DNA of 64,000 nucleotides from Arion vulgaris (lineage: Eukaryota > Mollusca > Gastropoda > Stylommatophora > Arionidae): NCBI GenBank assembly GCA_020796225.1, contig CM036761.1, positions 37,880,428 through 37,944,427 of the forward strand. The letters run 5' to 3'. A program made the translations under genes and the position numbers. This document shows, piece by piece, positions 63,941-64,000 of this stretch. The notes beneath the pieces were generated by a model. The model was given only the letters and a program-made list of their open reading frames with translations, searched no databases and was not told where the DNA came from. Numbering within the stretch: the first letter of the stretch is position 1; each line of letters starts with the position of its first letter.

Positions 63941-64000
63941 AGAATATGAACTCATATTGTATTATATGGCTGCTAGTATTTATTGCTTGTCAAGACGACA

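Overview
This 64 kb window is eukaryotic, intron-rich and AT-rich. It looks like molluscan DNA, most probably from a heterobranch (pulmonate-type) gastropod. The taxon is inferred from the kind of transposon remnants and the one recognisable protein, and is not proven. There are no prokaryotic operons, CRISPR arrays, rRNA genes or free-standing tRNA genes.

One host gene is visible: the 3' half of a vesicular glutamate transporter gene (SLC17 family, VGLUT clade) on the + strand. Four exons are supported by protein similarity, splice sites and matching codon phase: 9173-9283, 41518-41663, 46996-47144 and 48080-48278 (stop at 48276-48278). They encode the last membrane segments and the cytosolic tail. 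Earlier exons lie to the left of the window, so positions 1-9172 are most likely an upstream intron. The introns inside the window are about 32.2 kb, 5.3 kb and 0.9 kb. From 48279 onward is the 3' UTR followed by apparently intergenic DNA.

Nearly everything else is mobile-element debris and tandem repeats. (1) Non-LTR retrotransposon (LINE, RTE/CR1-like) 3' fragments are frameshifted and stop-ridden on both strands, mostly the last part of pol and the 3' UTR. (2) At least six SINE or SINE-like families are present, several with tRNA-type A and B boxes: family 1 (59302), family 2 (20461), family 3 (13829), family 4 (29709), family 5 (40295) and family 6 (2465). Several insertions have target-site duplications (TSDs). 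(3) Non-autonomous DNA transposons include three copies of a 260-bp TA-flanked MITE with near-perfect inverted ends, and four hAT-like elements with 8-bp duplications. (4) Minisatellites have unit lengths from 11 to 64 bp. The most striking are a 33-bp array grown inside a hAT element (34580-35360), a 45-bp array open in three frames (60058-60965) and a 14-bp array (58590-59290).

No convincing new biological system was found. The most informative observations are the structure of the VGLUT gene and its repeat-laden introns, a close inverted SINE pair inside the large intron, the internal array expansion in one of two sister hAT elements, sharing of both 5' and 3' ends between SINE-like families and LINEs, and an internally deleted LINE lying 67 bp in front of a VGLUT exon.
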